From: MPNP01 sp026709725
Lineage (GTDB): Bacteria > Pseudomonadota > Alphaproteobacteria > Rhodobacterales > Rhodobacteraceae
DNA: 64,000 nt
Assembly: GCA_965200805.1 (NCBI GenBank)
Contig: OZ241384.1
Location: 2,542,001 to 2,606,000, forward strand
Reading direction: 5' to 3'
Under the pieces are notes generated by a model. That model ran no database searches, was not told where the DNA came from, and saw only the letters and a list, made by a program, of their open reading frames with translations. Numbering within the stretch: the first letter of the stretch is position 1; every line of letters starts with the position of its first letter. Positions 27,918-36,811 of the stretch are shown one piece after another. Both the position numbers and the translations under genes were made by a program.

Positions 27918-28145
27918 GTAATGAGTGGGCGGGAATATTCGAGAATCTTGATGTGCTTGCCTCACACCTGCGGGAGGAGTTGGAGAACAAAGAAAGTGGT
28001 CCTGCTCTATGGCTACAAGGGAACGGGCAAGACTCGGCTGTCCACCACCCTCAAGGATATTGGCAGGGATTTGGACTCGGTTAACGGAACTGAAGAGGGA
28101 GACACGCTGCACTTCAAGGCCTTCACCGGGGATCTGTTCTCATAG
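27914..28145 (+). pseudogene. Frameshifted, truncated AAA ATPase (RM-associated)
   Basis: A GTG overlapping the hsdS stop (GTGA) starts a frame reading NEWAGIFENLDVLASHLREE. One extra A in the ACAAAGAAAG run near 27992 shifts it. The continuing frame reads KVVLLYGYKGTGKTRLSTTL (Walker A), then TLHFKAFTGDLFS and a stop at 28145. In related proteins the motif continues (AFTEDLFTWDND-like) for several hundred residues. Only about 77 codons remain, so this is a relic of the ATPase often encoded in type I RM loci. Confidence 0.75.
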
Positions 28146-28202
28146 AACTTTCAATCCTGCTTTATACGCTGGTGAACAGGTGGCAGAAAGGAACGGAATG
28201 TC

Positions 28203-29822
28203 ATGACGGAAGAGAACCAGAAAGAGCTTGGAGCGGTGCTGTGGTCCATCGCCAACCAGCTTCGCGGTGCGATGAATGCCGACGACTTTCGCGACTATAT
28301 GCTCGCCTTTCTTTTCCTCCGCTACCTTTCGGACAACTACGAGCGGGCTGCGGAGAAGGAACTCGGGGGTGATTACCCTGATTCGAGTGCAGGTGACGAC
28401 GGGAGGTCACCCCTGTCTGTCTGGTATGAACAGAACTCCGAAGATATTGCGGCGTTTGAGGCCCAGATGCGCCGCAAGATACATTATGTCATCCGCCCGA
28501 TGCACCTCTGGAGCAGCGTGGCCCATATGGCCCGCACCCAAGACAGTGGGTTGCTTGAAACGCTCCAGGAGGGCTTCACCTACATTGAGAACGAATCATT
28601 CCAGAGCACCTTCTCCGGCCTGTTCTCGGAGATCAATCTTGGCTCGGACAAACTTGGCAGGACCTATGCGGAGCGGAACGCAAAACTCTGCAAGATCATC
28701 AGCAAGATCGCTGCGGGGCTGGCGGAATTCTCAACGGATCACGACATGCTGGGGGATGCCTATGAGTACCTGATTGGCCAGTTTGCCGCCGGGTCAGGCA
28801 GGAAGGCCGGCGAGTTCTATACGCCGCAGCAAATTTCGGACATTCTGTCCGGGATCGTTGTGCTGGACAGCCATGATCCGAAAACCGGCCCACGGGCCCA
28901 TCTTGGCAGTGTGATGGATTTTGCCTGTGGTTCCGGTTCGCTCCTGCTCAATGTGCGCAAGCGAATGGATGTGAACGGGATCGGCAAGATCTATGGGCAG
29001 GAGAAGAACATCACCACCTACAATCTCGCGCGGATGAACATGCTCCTGCACGGGGTGAAGGACACGGAGTTCGAGATCCATCATGGCGACACGCTGACAA
29101 ACGACTGGTCTCTGCTTTCCGAGACAAACCCGGCGAAACAAACATTGTTCGATGCCGTGGTTGCCAATCCGCCCTTCAGCTATCGTTGGGAGCCGGGTGA
29201 GAAACTGACCGAGGATGTGCGGTTCAAGAACTACGGACTGGCTCCAAAGTCAGCAGCGGATTTTGCCTTTCTTCTGCACGGGTTCCACTATCTGAAGGAT
29301 GATGGCGTGATGGCAATCATTCTGCCGCACGGTGTGTTGTTCCGTGGTGGTGCAGAGGCAAGGATCCGCCGCAAGCTTCTTGATGACGGGCACATTGATA
29401 CCGTTATCGGTCTGCCGGCCAGCCTCTTCTACTCGACGGGTATTCCGGTCTGCATCCTGGTTCTGAAGAAGTGCAAGAAGCCTGACGATGTTCTGTTCAT
29501 CAATGCATCCAAGCATTTCGAGAAGGCCAGGCGGCAGAATCATCTTGCCGATGCGCATATCAAGAAGATCATTGAGGTCTACCGCGAACGTCCCGAGAGC
29601 GTTGAGCGATATGCAAGGCGTGTGTCGATGGAGGAGATTGCCGAGAACGAGTACAACCTGAACATCACCCGCTATGTCAGTACGGCCAGGCCGGAAGCCC
29701 CGGTTGACGTGGCGGCAACCCACAGGAATCTGGTCGAGATCGAGAAACAGATCTGCGATTCGACCGCGAAGCACAACGCGTATCTCAAGGAGCTTGGACT
29801 GCCCCCGTTGCCACCACTCTGA
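28203..29822 (+). CDS. hsdM: Type I restriction-modification methyltransferase subunit
   Basis: 539 residues, full length. The N-terminal HsdM helical domain (LGAVLWSIANQLRG, YMLAFLFLRYLSDNY) is followed by the N6-adenine methyltransferase core: FYTPQQISDIL, DFACGSGSLLL (SAM motif I, about 243) and VVANPPFSY (motif IV NPPF, about 322). It methylates adenine in both half-sites set by HsdS. The gene order hsdR-hsdS-(ATPase relic)-hsdM is unusual, and a separate start follows the relic. Its last 68 bp are repeated at 30548-30615. Confidence 0.95.
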   Translation: MTEENQKELGAVLWSIANQLRGAMNADDFRDYMLAFLFLRYLSDNYERAAEKELGGDYPDSSAGDDGRSPLSVWYEQNSEDIAAFEAQMRRKIHYVIRPMHLWSSVAHMARTQDSGLLETLQEGFTYIENESFQSTFSGLFSEINLGSDKLGRTYAERNAKLCKIISKIAAGLAEFSTDHDMLGDAYEYLIGQFAAGSGRKAGEFYTPQQISDILSGIVVLDSHDPKTGPRAHLGSVMDFACGSGSLLLNVRKRMDVNGIGKIYGQEKNITTYNLARMNMLLHGVKDTEFEIHHGDTLTNDWSLLSETNPAKQTLFDAVVANPPFSYRWEPGEKLTEDVRFKNYGLAPKSAADFAFLLHGFHYLKDDGVMAIILPHGVLFRGGAEARIRRKLLDDGHIDTVIGLPASLFYSTGIPVCILVLKKCKKPDDVLFINASKHFEKARRQNHLADAHIKKIIEVYRERPESVERYARRVSMEEIAENEYNLNITRYVSTARPEAPVDVAATHRNLVEIEKQICDSTAKHNAYLKELGLPPLPPL

Positions 29823-29942
29823 CGATGGTCGGCATTTCTATTCTGGAGCATTGTGCCAATGAGCCTGTTCCACAGTGACGGACTTGGCGAGATTGCGGGG
29901 CATGTCGACATCGGTGCCTTTGAGGGTGGCGGCGTGATAGGC
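29755..29942 (+). repeat. 188-bp direct repeat, copy 1 (hsdM end + glmS end)
   Basis: Begins GCGATTCGACCGCGAAGCAC inside hsdM and runs into an out-of-place copy of the antisense glmS 3' end, stopping at GTGATAGGC. It aligns without gaps to 30548-30735, with scattered substitutions (roughly 10%). Confidence 0.85.
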
Positions 29943-29944
29943 AA

Positions 29945-30022
29945 GTCAATGATCAATGGAGATTTTGTTTTCTCTGGACCGTGGGCGGGCCTGCCGATGT
30001 TGAGTTTACAGACTGCCACTGA
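29945..30022 (+). pseudogene. higB: higB toxin, C-terminal stump
   Basis: The frame reads VNDQWRFCFLWTVGGPADVE then FTDCH and TGA at 30020-30022. This is the conserved end of RelE/HigB toxins (VNDQWRICF...DVEIVDYH-like), placed just ahead of higA as in normal higBA operons. The first two thirds of the toxin gene are gone, replaced by the 188-bp repeat copy. Confidence 0.78.
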
Positions 30023-30033
30023 AGGAAATTGCC

Positions 30034-30324
30034 ATGGGACTTATGACTCATCCCTGCCACCCCGGTGAAATTCTCAAGCATGAGTTTCTGGAGCCGCTCG
30101 GGCTTTCAGCGATTGGTCTGGCGCAGGCGATTGGTGTGCCGCGCACACGCATTGAACGACTGGTGAAAGGGCAGACGAGGGTGACCCCGGACACGGCCCT
30201 GCGCTTCGCCCGGGCTCTTGGGACCACGGCCGATTTCTGGATCAACATGCAGACCAACTTTGATCTCGCAGCCGCGGAGCGGCATGTCGATCTTTCAGGC
30301 ATTGAGCCGCTGTTCGCCACCTGA
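30034..30324 (+). CDS. higA: HigA-family antitoxin (XRE repressor)
   Basis: 96 residues. It starts MGLMTHPCHPGEILKHEFLE, the HigA signature, with a helix-turn-helix (LSAIGLAQAIGVPRTRIERLVKGQTRVTPDTALRF in segments) and ends LSGIEPLFAT. AGGAA precedes the ATG. HigA binds and neutralises HigB and represses the operon. Here the toxin is only a stump, so higA is orphaned. Translation could also start at the internal ATG (MTHPCHPGE). Confidence 0.88.
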   Translation: MGLMTHPCHPGEILKHEFLEPLGLSAIGLAQAIGVPRTRIERLVKGQTRVTPDTALRFARALGTTADFWINMQTNFDLAAAERHVDLSGIEPLFAT

Positions 30325-30547
30325 CGGATTATCAGCGCGTTCGCGACCGCCCGTATACAGGAGCAAGCTTCGCCAATGGTGCCGCGAAGTTCCCGAGGCT
30401 GAGGGAACTCATTCCGCGGAGTGTCATGGATGCTTCGAGCTGGTGATGGGTTCAGTTGCTTCACGAATGGCATTTGCTGTGGCGGGATTGCGGATTGCCC
30501 TGTCAATGAACGGGCGGTCCTGCACCTTCCGGTATTGTCGCGGTTCC
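30325..30547. other. Unassigned sequence between higA and repeat copy 2
   Basis: No gene recognised. A minus-strand frame contains VQDRPFIDRAIRNPATANAI, which reads like coding sequence but matches nothing I can name. Probably part of the insert that carried higBA. Confidence 0.35.
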
Positions 30548-30735
30548 GCGATTCGACTGCGAAGCACAACGCCCATCTCAAGGAGACTGGACTGCCGCTG
30601 TTGCCGCTGTCCTGACGATGGTCGGCATTTCTGCTCCGGAGCATTGTGCCGATGAGCCTACTCAACAGTGACGGACTTGGCGAGGTTGCGGGGCATGTCG
30701 ACATCGGTGCCTTTGAGGGTGGCGGTGTGATAGGC
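30548..30735 (+). repeat. 188-bp direct repeat, copy 2 (hsdM end + true glmS end)
   Basis: Contains a duplicate of the hsdM C-terminal codons (DSTAKHNAHLKETGL) followed by the genuine 3' end of glmS (minus strand). Together with 29755-29942 it brackets the higBA remnant. Confidence 0.85.
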
Positions 30736-32469
30736 GAGGAGCTGAAGGGGCAGGACATAGAGCAGGGGGGCAAGGTGCGGCGGGATGTCGGGGAGTGTGA
30801 TGATGTGCCGGGCCGAGTCCTGCATGAGATGATGGCCCTGTGCGTCGGTGATGAGAATGACAGGACCATCACGGGCAAGGATTTCCTTCACATTGGAGAG
30901 GACCTTGTGGAGCAGGGGGCCGCCGGGGGCGAGAACGACAGTGGGCATGGACTTCTCGATGAGGGCGATGGAGCCGTGCTTGAGTTCGCCGGCAGCGAGT
31001 CCTTCCGCGTGGATATAGCTGATCTCCTTGAGCTTCAGGGCCCCTTCAAGGGCGGTTGGATACATCTGATTGCGTCCGATGAAGAGGGCGTTGGCATAGC
31101 TGGCGATGTCGCGGGCCGCATCGGCGATCGGGATGGCATTGTCAAGGACGGTATTGAAGAGCATGGGGATGCGGGCGAGGGCCTTGAGATGGTTTTGCGC
31201 GGTTGATTCGGTGAGGGTTTTCCGCTTGACCGCCGACAGGACGGCCAGACCATGGAGCATGGCCAGCTGGCATGTGTAGGCTTTGGTGGAGGCAACACCA
31301 ATCTCGAGTCTGGCCTGAATCGGCAGTGCAAGATCACACTCCCGTGCCATGGTGCTGGAGGCGTGATTGAGAAGGGCGAGGGTCTGACCGCCCTGTTCCC
31401 TGACATGGACCAATGCGGCAAGGGTGTCCGCGGTCTCGCCTGACTGGCTGATCAGAATTGTGAGCGAGTCGGCATCGACCACAGGATCCCGATAGCGAAA
31501 CTCGGATGCAATCTCGGCATGAACAGGAATTCGCAGCATCTCTTCAAGCCAGTAGGCGCCAACCATGCTGGCAAAGTATGCCGTTCCACAACCGATCAGG
31601 CGAATTTGACGCGCTTTGGCAATTGAATCAACGGCTGTCCTGACTGTGCTGTCGTGTTTCAGGGCTGTTATCACATCGCCGATCCGGGCGGGTTGCTCGT
31701 GGATCTCCTTGAGCATGAAGTGCTTGAAGCCCTGTCGATGCAATTCGGTGCTGTCGACGACAACATGGTTCCGGGGGCGCTCAGCCGGATTGCCATCCCG
31801 GTCGAGGATTCCGAGTGAAGCGGACGTGACCTCCGCACAGTCTCCGTCATCAAGATAGGTGATCTCTTCAGTCAGGCCGGCCAGGCCGAGAGCATCCGAT
31901 GCCACATACATCGTGCCGGTTCCGTGACCGATGGCCAGCGGCGATCCGGCGCGTGCCGCAAAGACGGTCCCGGCTGCATGATCGAAGAGGGCGCAGATGG
32001 CATACTGGCCCTCAAGGCGGTCAATGGCCCTTCTGAATGCCATGAGGGGTTCAAGACCCCGGTCGATCCCCTGCTGGCAGAGAACGGGGATCACTTCCGT
32101 ATCGGTCTCCGATAGAAATGTGTAGCCTGCAGCGATGAGCTCCTCACGCAGCGCCTGCCAGTTTTCGATGATACCGTTGTGGACAACGGCAACAGAGCTG
32201 TTGGCCTGGGGGTGTGCGTTTTCGACTGTCGCGGCACCATGGGTTGCCCAGCGCGTATGACCAATGCCGATGGTGCCCCGGATCGGGTTATGGACGAGAA
32301 GATCGGAGAGGTTGTCGAGCTTGCCGACAGCCCGGCGGCGGTGCATGGTGCCGTTATGGACCGTGGCGATTCCGGCACTGTCATAGCCGCGGTATTCCAG
32401 CCGTCTCAGGGCTTCAACGAGGATGGGTGCCGCCTCGTTGTGACCCAGATAGCCAACAATGCCACACAT
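30658..32469 (-). CDS. glmS: Glutamine--fructose-6-phosphate aminotransferase (isomerizing)
   Basis: 603 residues, full length. The N-terminus CGIVGYLG supplies the catalytic Cys2 of the glutaminase domain. RRLEYRGYDSAGI, HTRWATHGA and HNGIIENW are standard. Two SIS isomerase domains follow (CGTAYFASMVGAYWLE; SQSGETADTLAAL; EGALKLKEISYIHAEG), and the C-terminus DMPRNLAKSVTVE is canonical. It makes glucosamine-6-phosphate for peptidoglycan and LPS. Lies 74 bp downstream of glmU on the same strand, a two-gene UDP-GlcNAc supply operon. Confidence 0.97.
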   Translation of the reverse strand: MCGIVGYLGHNEAAPILVEALRRLEYRGYDSAGIATVHNGTMHRRRAVGKLDNLSDLLVHNPIRGTIGIGHTRWATHGAATVENAHPQANSSVAVVHNGIIENWQALREELIAAGYTFLSETDTEVIPVLCQQGIDRGLEPLMAFRRAIDRLEGQYAICALFDHAAGTVFAARAGSPLAIGHGTGTMYVASDALGLAGLTEEITYLDDGDCAEVTSASLGILDRDGNPAERPRNHVVVDSTELHRQGFKHFMLKEIHEQPARIGDVITALKHDSTVRTAVDSIAKARQIRLIGCGTAYFASMVGAYWLEEMLRIPVHAEIASEFRYRDPVVDADSLTILISQSGETADTLAALVHVREQGGQTLALLNHASSTMARECDLALPIQARLEIGVASTKAYTCQLAMLHGLAVLSAVKRKTLTESTAQNHLKALARIPMLFNTVLDNAIPIADAARDIASYANALFIGRNQMYPTALEGALKLKEISYIHAEGLAAGELKHGSIALIEKSMPTVVLAPGGPLLHKVLSNVKEILARDGPVILITDAQGHHLMQDSARHIITLPDIPPHLAPLLYVLPLQLLAYHTATLKGTDVDMPRNLAKSVTVE

Positions 32470-32543
32470 ATCCCCGACTCCTGCTCTTCTATCCTCCGGA
32501 CCGGATCGGTGCCGTGATGCCCGGACCCCGCAGTCATGGACGG

Positions 32544-33890
32544 CTACGTCTTGTCCTGCTGCCCGAATGGCGGCTTTCCGGTGCCGGCTCTGCTTCCGGG
32601 TTTGTTCGACTGCCGTGCCCGGCCAAAAGCCCGCGCGCCCGATGGCACATCCTCAGTGATGACCGAGCCGGCGGCCGTGAGGGCTTCATCGCCGATTCTG
32701 AGTGGCGCCACAAGCATGGAACCCGAACCGATGAAGGCCTTCTCGCCAATGCGGGTCCGGTGCTTGGTCCTGCCATCATAGTTGCAGACCACGCTGCCGG
32801 CGCCGATGTTGGTTTTGCTGCCGATGTCGGCATCGCCGATGTAACTGAGGTGGTTGGCCTTGACGCCGGCAGCCAGCCGGGATGCCTTGACCTCGACGAA
32901 ATTGCCGACCTGGGCGCCCGGACCGACCTCTGTTCCGGGGCGGATGTGGGCATGGGGTCCGATCCGGGCGCCTGGACCGATGTGACAGGACTCCAGCCGT
33001 GAAAACGACCGGATCGTGCTGCCGGACTCAACGGATACATTCCTGCCAAAGACGACATGAGGTTCTATGAGGACATCTGCGGCCAGGACAGTGTCATGGG
33101 AAAAGTAGACAGTGGCGGGGTCAATGAGTGTGGCGCCCGCATCGAGCGCTCGGGTGCGCAGGCGATTCTGCATGCTGGCTTCGGCTCGCGCGAGCTCGGC
33201 CCGGGTGTTGATGCCCATGGCTTCCTCCTCAGGGACAATGACAACCGTGCTCTTCTGGCCCCGTTCTGCCGCGATGCCGATGATGTCCGTCAGATAGTAT
33301 TCACCGGCGGCATTTTCGGTATCAAGAGCGTTGACGAGGTCCGAGAGGTTGGAACGCTCGCCGCAAAGAAGGCCCGAGTTGCAGAGAGCAATGTCACATG
33401 TTGTTGCGTCGGTGTCGGCGGATTCAATGATTGCCTGCAGCCGACCGTCGGCATTGGTGACCATCCGCCCGTAACCTGAGGGGTCACCGGCATGAAATCC
33501 GGCAACGACCAGGTCCGACCCGTGTTCAAGATCCGCGATCATCCTGCGGAGGCTGTCCGGTCGGATCAGGGGCGTATCACCATAGAGTACAAGCACGGGG
33601 CCGGTGTGGTCACCCATGGCATTGAGAGCATAACGGAGAGCATCACCCGTCCCGAGCTGTTGCGGCTGGCGGGCAAATCTGGGTGTGAGGCCCCAGTCCG
33701 TGCAGGATTTGAGAACGGCATCCCCGTCATCTCCGGTGACCGCCACAGTGGTGACCACATCGAGATTTGCCGTGGAGTGCAGGGCATGGATATAGAGGGG
33801 GGCACCAGCGATCTCGTGCAGGACCTTGGGCCGATGCGATCGCATCCGCTTTCCCTTGCCTGCGACCAGCAATGCAACGGCAACGCTCAC
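32544..33890 (-). CDS. glmU: Bifunctional GlcNAc-1-P uridyltransferase / GlcN-1-P acetyltransferase
   Basis: 448 residues. The uridyltransferase domain has LLVAGKGKRMRSHRPKVLHE (G-x-G-T-R-type nucleotide loop; here GKGKRM) and VLYGDTPLI. The acetyltransferase domain is a left-handed beta helix (GARIGPHAHIRPGTEVGPGA, KTNIGAGSVVCNYDG). It makes UDP-GlcNAc from GlcN-1-P, acetyl-CoA and UTP. First gene of the glmU-glmS operon, divergent from gph. Confidence 0.97.
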   Translation of the reverse strand: MSVAVALLVAGKGKRMRSHRPKVLHEIAGAPLYIHALHSTANLDVVTTVAVTGDDGDAVLKSCTDWGLTPRFARQPQQLGTGDALRYALNAMGDHTGPVLVLYGDTPLIRPDSLRRMIADLEHGSDLVVAGFHAGDPSGYGRMVTNADGRLQAIIESADTDATTCDIALCNSGLLCGERSNLSDLVNALDTENAAGEYYLTDIIGIAAERGQKSTVVIVPEEEAMGINTRAELARAEASMQNRLRTRALDAGATLIDPATVYFSHDTVLAADVLIEPHVVFGRNVSVESGSTIRSFSRLESCHIGPGARIGPHAHIRPGTEVGPGAQVGNFVEVKASRLAAGVKANHLSYIGDADIGSKTNIGAGSVVCNYDGRTKHRTRIGEKAFIGSGSMLVAPLRIGDEALTAAGSVITEDVPSGARAFGRARQSNKPGSRAGTGKPPFGQQDKT

Positions 33891-34002
33891 TCTGTCCTTC
33901 TCCGGCTGATCACCTGCAGATCACTCCTCTGGTTGCACTGATCGACATCATCAGTAGAGAGTCGCCTGCTACCAGTATCAGTGGACAAGGTGAACCCGAT
34001 CA

Positions 34003-34722
34003 ATGACGGATCTCCCTCCCGGCGGTATTGTCTTCGATCTGGACGGGACCCTTGTTGACACAAGCCATGATCTCATTGAGGCGGCAAATCGTGTGCTTCT
34101 CTCCCTTGGCCTTGATGTCAGAATCGATCCCGTGCAGGATCGGGCAGAGGCCTTCAATGGTGGACGGGCGCTTCTGGAGTTGGGGTTCTCCCGCCTCAGG
34201 AATGAGAACGATGCATCCTGCAGTCATGAAATGCCCCATAGTCATGAAGTGCTCTACGGGCGCTACATTGAGGAATACGAGAAGCGGGTCGATGTTCACT
34301 CACGAGCCTATGCCGGGGTCGAGGCGACATTGCAGGCACTCGCCATGCAGGGCTGGCGTCTTGGGGTCTGTACCAACAAGCCGGAGAATCCTGCGCGGAC
34401 CCTCCTGACAACCCTCGACCTGATCGGGTATTTTGATGTCATTGTCGGTGCCGACACCCATCCCTTCCGCAAACCCGACCCCCGCGTCTATCACCAGACC
34501 GTCATGGGCATGGAAGTCGCCTGTCCCGCATCAATCATGATCGGTGACAGCTGGACCGATGCCGACGTTGCTAGGCATGCAGGGGTTCCGTTTGTTCTCT
34601 ACGAGCCCGAGGCGCCGGAAGACCTGCGCAATGCGGTGGACAGAAACCGTCGTTTCGCAGACTTTGAGTCCCTGCCATCACTGGTCGAACGCCTCCGGGC
34701 GCAGCGAATGGATGCGGCCTGA
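34003..34722 (+). CDS. gph: HAD-family phosphoglycolate phosphatase-like hydrolase
   Basis: 239 residues. HAD motif I is VFDLDGTLVDTSHD, motif II is VCTNKPENP, and motif IV is MIGDSWTDADVA. The cap domain is typical of Gph, which removes phosphoglycolate formed by DNA repair. Residues around 66-80 include the unusual CSHEMPHSHEV segment. There the DNA reads GTCATGAAATGCCCCATAG followed by a second GTCATGAA, resembling the micro-insertions seen in dead transposases nearby. The stop overlaps the start of the next gene (TGATG). Confidence 0.88.
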   Translation: MTDLPPGGIVFDLDGTLVDTSHDLIEAANRVLLSLGLDVRIDPVQDRAEAFNGGRALLELGFSRLRNENDASCSHEMPHSHEVLYGRYIEEYEKRVDVHSRAYAGVEATLQALAMQGWRLGVCTNKPENPARTLLTTLDLIGYFDVIVGADTHPFRKPDPRVYHQTVMGMEVACPASIMIGDSWTDADVARHAGVPFVLYEPEAPEDLRNAVDRNRRFADFESLPSLVERLRAQRMDAA

Positions 34723-35945
34723 TGCAATTTCCCTCCCGGCGGTTTGAAAAGAGTTTTACCCAGCAAAAGCCTCTCCCCCCTGCATCACTGACGGCTGCAA
34801 GCGATGTCCTGAATCATGGCCGTTTGCACCGTTACAACCGTCTGTCGGATGAGGTGACCGAAACTGCACGACTCGAAAGGGAGTTCGCCCGGTGGATGGG
34901 TGCACGCTATTGTCTGGCTGTGACCTCCGGCGGATATGCCATGGCGTGTGCCCTGCGTGCATTGCCGATCAGGCAGAATGCGCCGGTTCTGACGAATGCC
35001 TTCACACTGGCTCCTGTCCCGGGGGCGATTCTGGCGGCGGGCGGTCGACCGGTCCTGGTCGAGTCAACAGGCGATCTTGTCATTGACATTGACGATCTCG
35101 AACACAGGATTGCTGAAACGGGCTCCCGCCATCTGCTTGTCTCCCACATGCGCGGCCATATCTGCGACATGGACCACCTGATGTCTGTCTGCAGGGCTCA
35201 CGATGTCATGGTCATCGAGGATTGTGCACACACAATGGGTGCAGGCTTTCGAGATGTGCGTTCAGGCAGACATGGCACGATTGCCTGTTTTTCCACACAG
35301 ACCTACAAGCACATGAATTCGGGTGAGGGCGGACTCATCACAACCGATGATGAGGATCTGATGGCACGCATGATCGTGCTTTCAGGCAGTTATATGTTTT
35401 ATGATCAGCATGATGCGGGACCTGGGCCGGATTGCTATGAGGAGCTCGTCAATGTGATTCCCAACATGTCCGGGCGCATGGATAATTTGCGGGCGGCAAT
35501 TCTTCGTCCCCAGCTGGAGGATCTTGCTGAGGCCTGCCGGGGCTGGACCGAGCGCTACCGCACGATCGAATCGGTTCTGCTTGCGAGTTCGGACATCACA
35601 GCAATACCGCGATCTCCCGAGGAGGATTTTGTCGGGTCATCAATCCAGTTCCGTCTGCCGGGATGCACGCCCGAACTGGCCCGTGTGATGCTGGAGACCT
35701 GTCGGGGGTGTGGTGTGGTTCTGCACTGGTTTGGTCAAGAGTCTCCAGTCGGATACACTTCGAAATTCAGCAGCTGGCACTACTGCAGGGAACAGCGATG
35801 TCCCCGGACCCTTGCGGTCCTGTCGGACCTCTTTGATATGCGGATCCCGCTGACATTTTCCGAGGAGGAGTGCCGCGACCTCGGTGAGATTCTCGTTGAA
35901 TGTGCCAGATATTCTGTCCATACTGGGACCGGTGAGAGCATCTGA
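34722..35945 (+). CDS. DegT/DnrJ/EryC1-family PLP aminotransferase
   Basis: 407 residues. AVTSGGYAMACALRALPI, VMVIEDCAHTMGAGF (PLP-binding Asp) and CFSTQTYKHMNSGEGGLIT (Schiff-base Lys in TYKHMNSGEGG) identify the sugar-aminotransferase family, which makes amino-sugars for surface glycans or natural products. The start codon overlaps the gph stop, so the two are coupled. No nucleotide-sugar dehydratase or reductase is next to it, so the substrate cannot be named. Confidence 0.85.
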   Translation: MQFPSRRFEKSFTQQKPLPPASLTAASDVLNHGRLHRYNRLSDEVTETARLEREFARWMGARYCLAVTSGGYAMACALRALPIRQNAPVLTNAFTLAPVPGAILAAGGRPVLVESTGDLVIDIDDLEHRIAETGSRHLLVSHMRGHICDMDHLMSVCRAHDVMVIEDCAHTMGAGFRDVRSGRHGTIACFSTQTYKHMNSGEGGLITTDDEDLMARMIVLSGSYMFYDQHDAGPGPDCYEELVNVIPNMSGRMDNLRAAILRPQLEDLAEACRGWTERYRTIESVLLASSDITAIPRSPEEDFVGSSIQFRLPGCTPELARVMLETCRGCGVVLHWFGQESPVGYTSKFSSWHYCREQRCPRTLAVLSDLFDMRIPLTFSEEECRDLGEILVECARYSVHTGTGESI

Positions 35946-36148
35946 ACATTGGCAGGTTCTGCCATCTTGCATAATTTGGACAAACCCCTTATTGCATCCA
36001 TCACGCGGCACCATTCGCACGATGTTGGTTGCCCGCTTGACTGAGATAATTGTGGTGTCATAATTGTGACGTCAGATGATCTGCGAAGGTATCTTCGGGA
36101 TTCGGATACGGTCCGACCCGTCCAAGGCTGGTTTTGTGTGGGGAGAAA

Positions 36149-36484
36149 ATGGAAGTTACCACCAATATGGAAGATGGCGTTCTGATTGCAGAGGCAGTTG
36201 GTCGTTTGGACGGAACGACGTCGCGACAATTCGAGGATCAGCTCAAAGAAGCAATCGGTTCAGAGAAATGTGCTGTTGTCATTGACTTCCAGGATCTGGA
36301 GTACATCAGCAGTGCCGGTCTTCGGGTTGTGCTCTTGCTTGCCAAGACAATCAATGCCCGAGGGGCGAAATTGGCTCTTTGCTCGCTCTCGGAGCCGATC
36401 ATGTCCGTCTTCAAGATCAGTGGTTTTGACCGCATAATCCCCATCAGTGAGGACAGGGCGGGGGCGCTCGCATCCGTTGCATAG
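36149..36484 (+). CDS. STAS-domain anti-sigma-factor antagonist (RsbV-like)
   Basis: 111 residues from the ATG at 36149, preceded by GGGGAG; the frame itself is open from 36134. The STAS fold has the phosphoacceptor Ser in DLEYISSAGLRVVLLL and the late IMSVFKISGFDRII. In partner-switching systems an RsbW-type kinase phosphorylates this Ser and an RsbU-type phosphatase removes it. Candidates for both lie at 52865 and 53269. It is a stand-alone gene here. Confidence 0.88.
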   Translation: MEVTTNMEDGVLIAEAVGRLDGTTSRQFEDQLKEAIGSEKCAVVIDFQDLEYISSAGLRVVLLLAKTINARGAKLALCSLSEPIMSVFKISGFDRIIPISEDRAGALASVA

Positions 36485-36811
36485 ACCTGATCATGATCGA
36501 CAGGTCGCAGGACAGACTGCACCTCCGGTCCGGGATTGATCTCCACGGGTTGCAGCCGAAGCCGGGTGACGGCCATTTCAGGCGGTGCCTCGGTTGTCGG
36601 CCTCTGTCACGGAATGCAGTCATCCTGGTGAGCACCGGCAGGCACTGATCGCCCGCATCGCCGGATGAATCAGCCCGCGCACCACAGCATTGGAGACCTG
36701 TCGGCCCGCATGTCGATGAATCGCGCATGGCCGGATGGAAGACAGGGGCCCATCTGCGCCGTCCCGCAGTCGAACCGGTCTGGACAGGACACATCCAACT
36801 GACGAGACCTG
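36485..36811. other. Non-coding gap
   Basis: 327 bp between convergent genes. No gene was recognised. A GACCTG/CAGGTC inverted repeat around 36484-36506 follows the STAS stop, but without a T-run. Confidence 0.4.

Noticed and set aside
28203..29822. hsdM duplication artefact (second gene copy)
   Set aside because: Only the last 68 bp recur at 30548, as part of the 188-bp repeat.
30658..31206. Plus-strand open frame antisense to glmS
   Set aside because: glmS on the minus strand is full-length and conserved; the plus frame has no family features.
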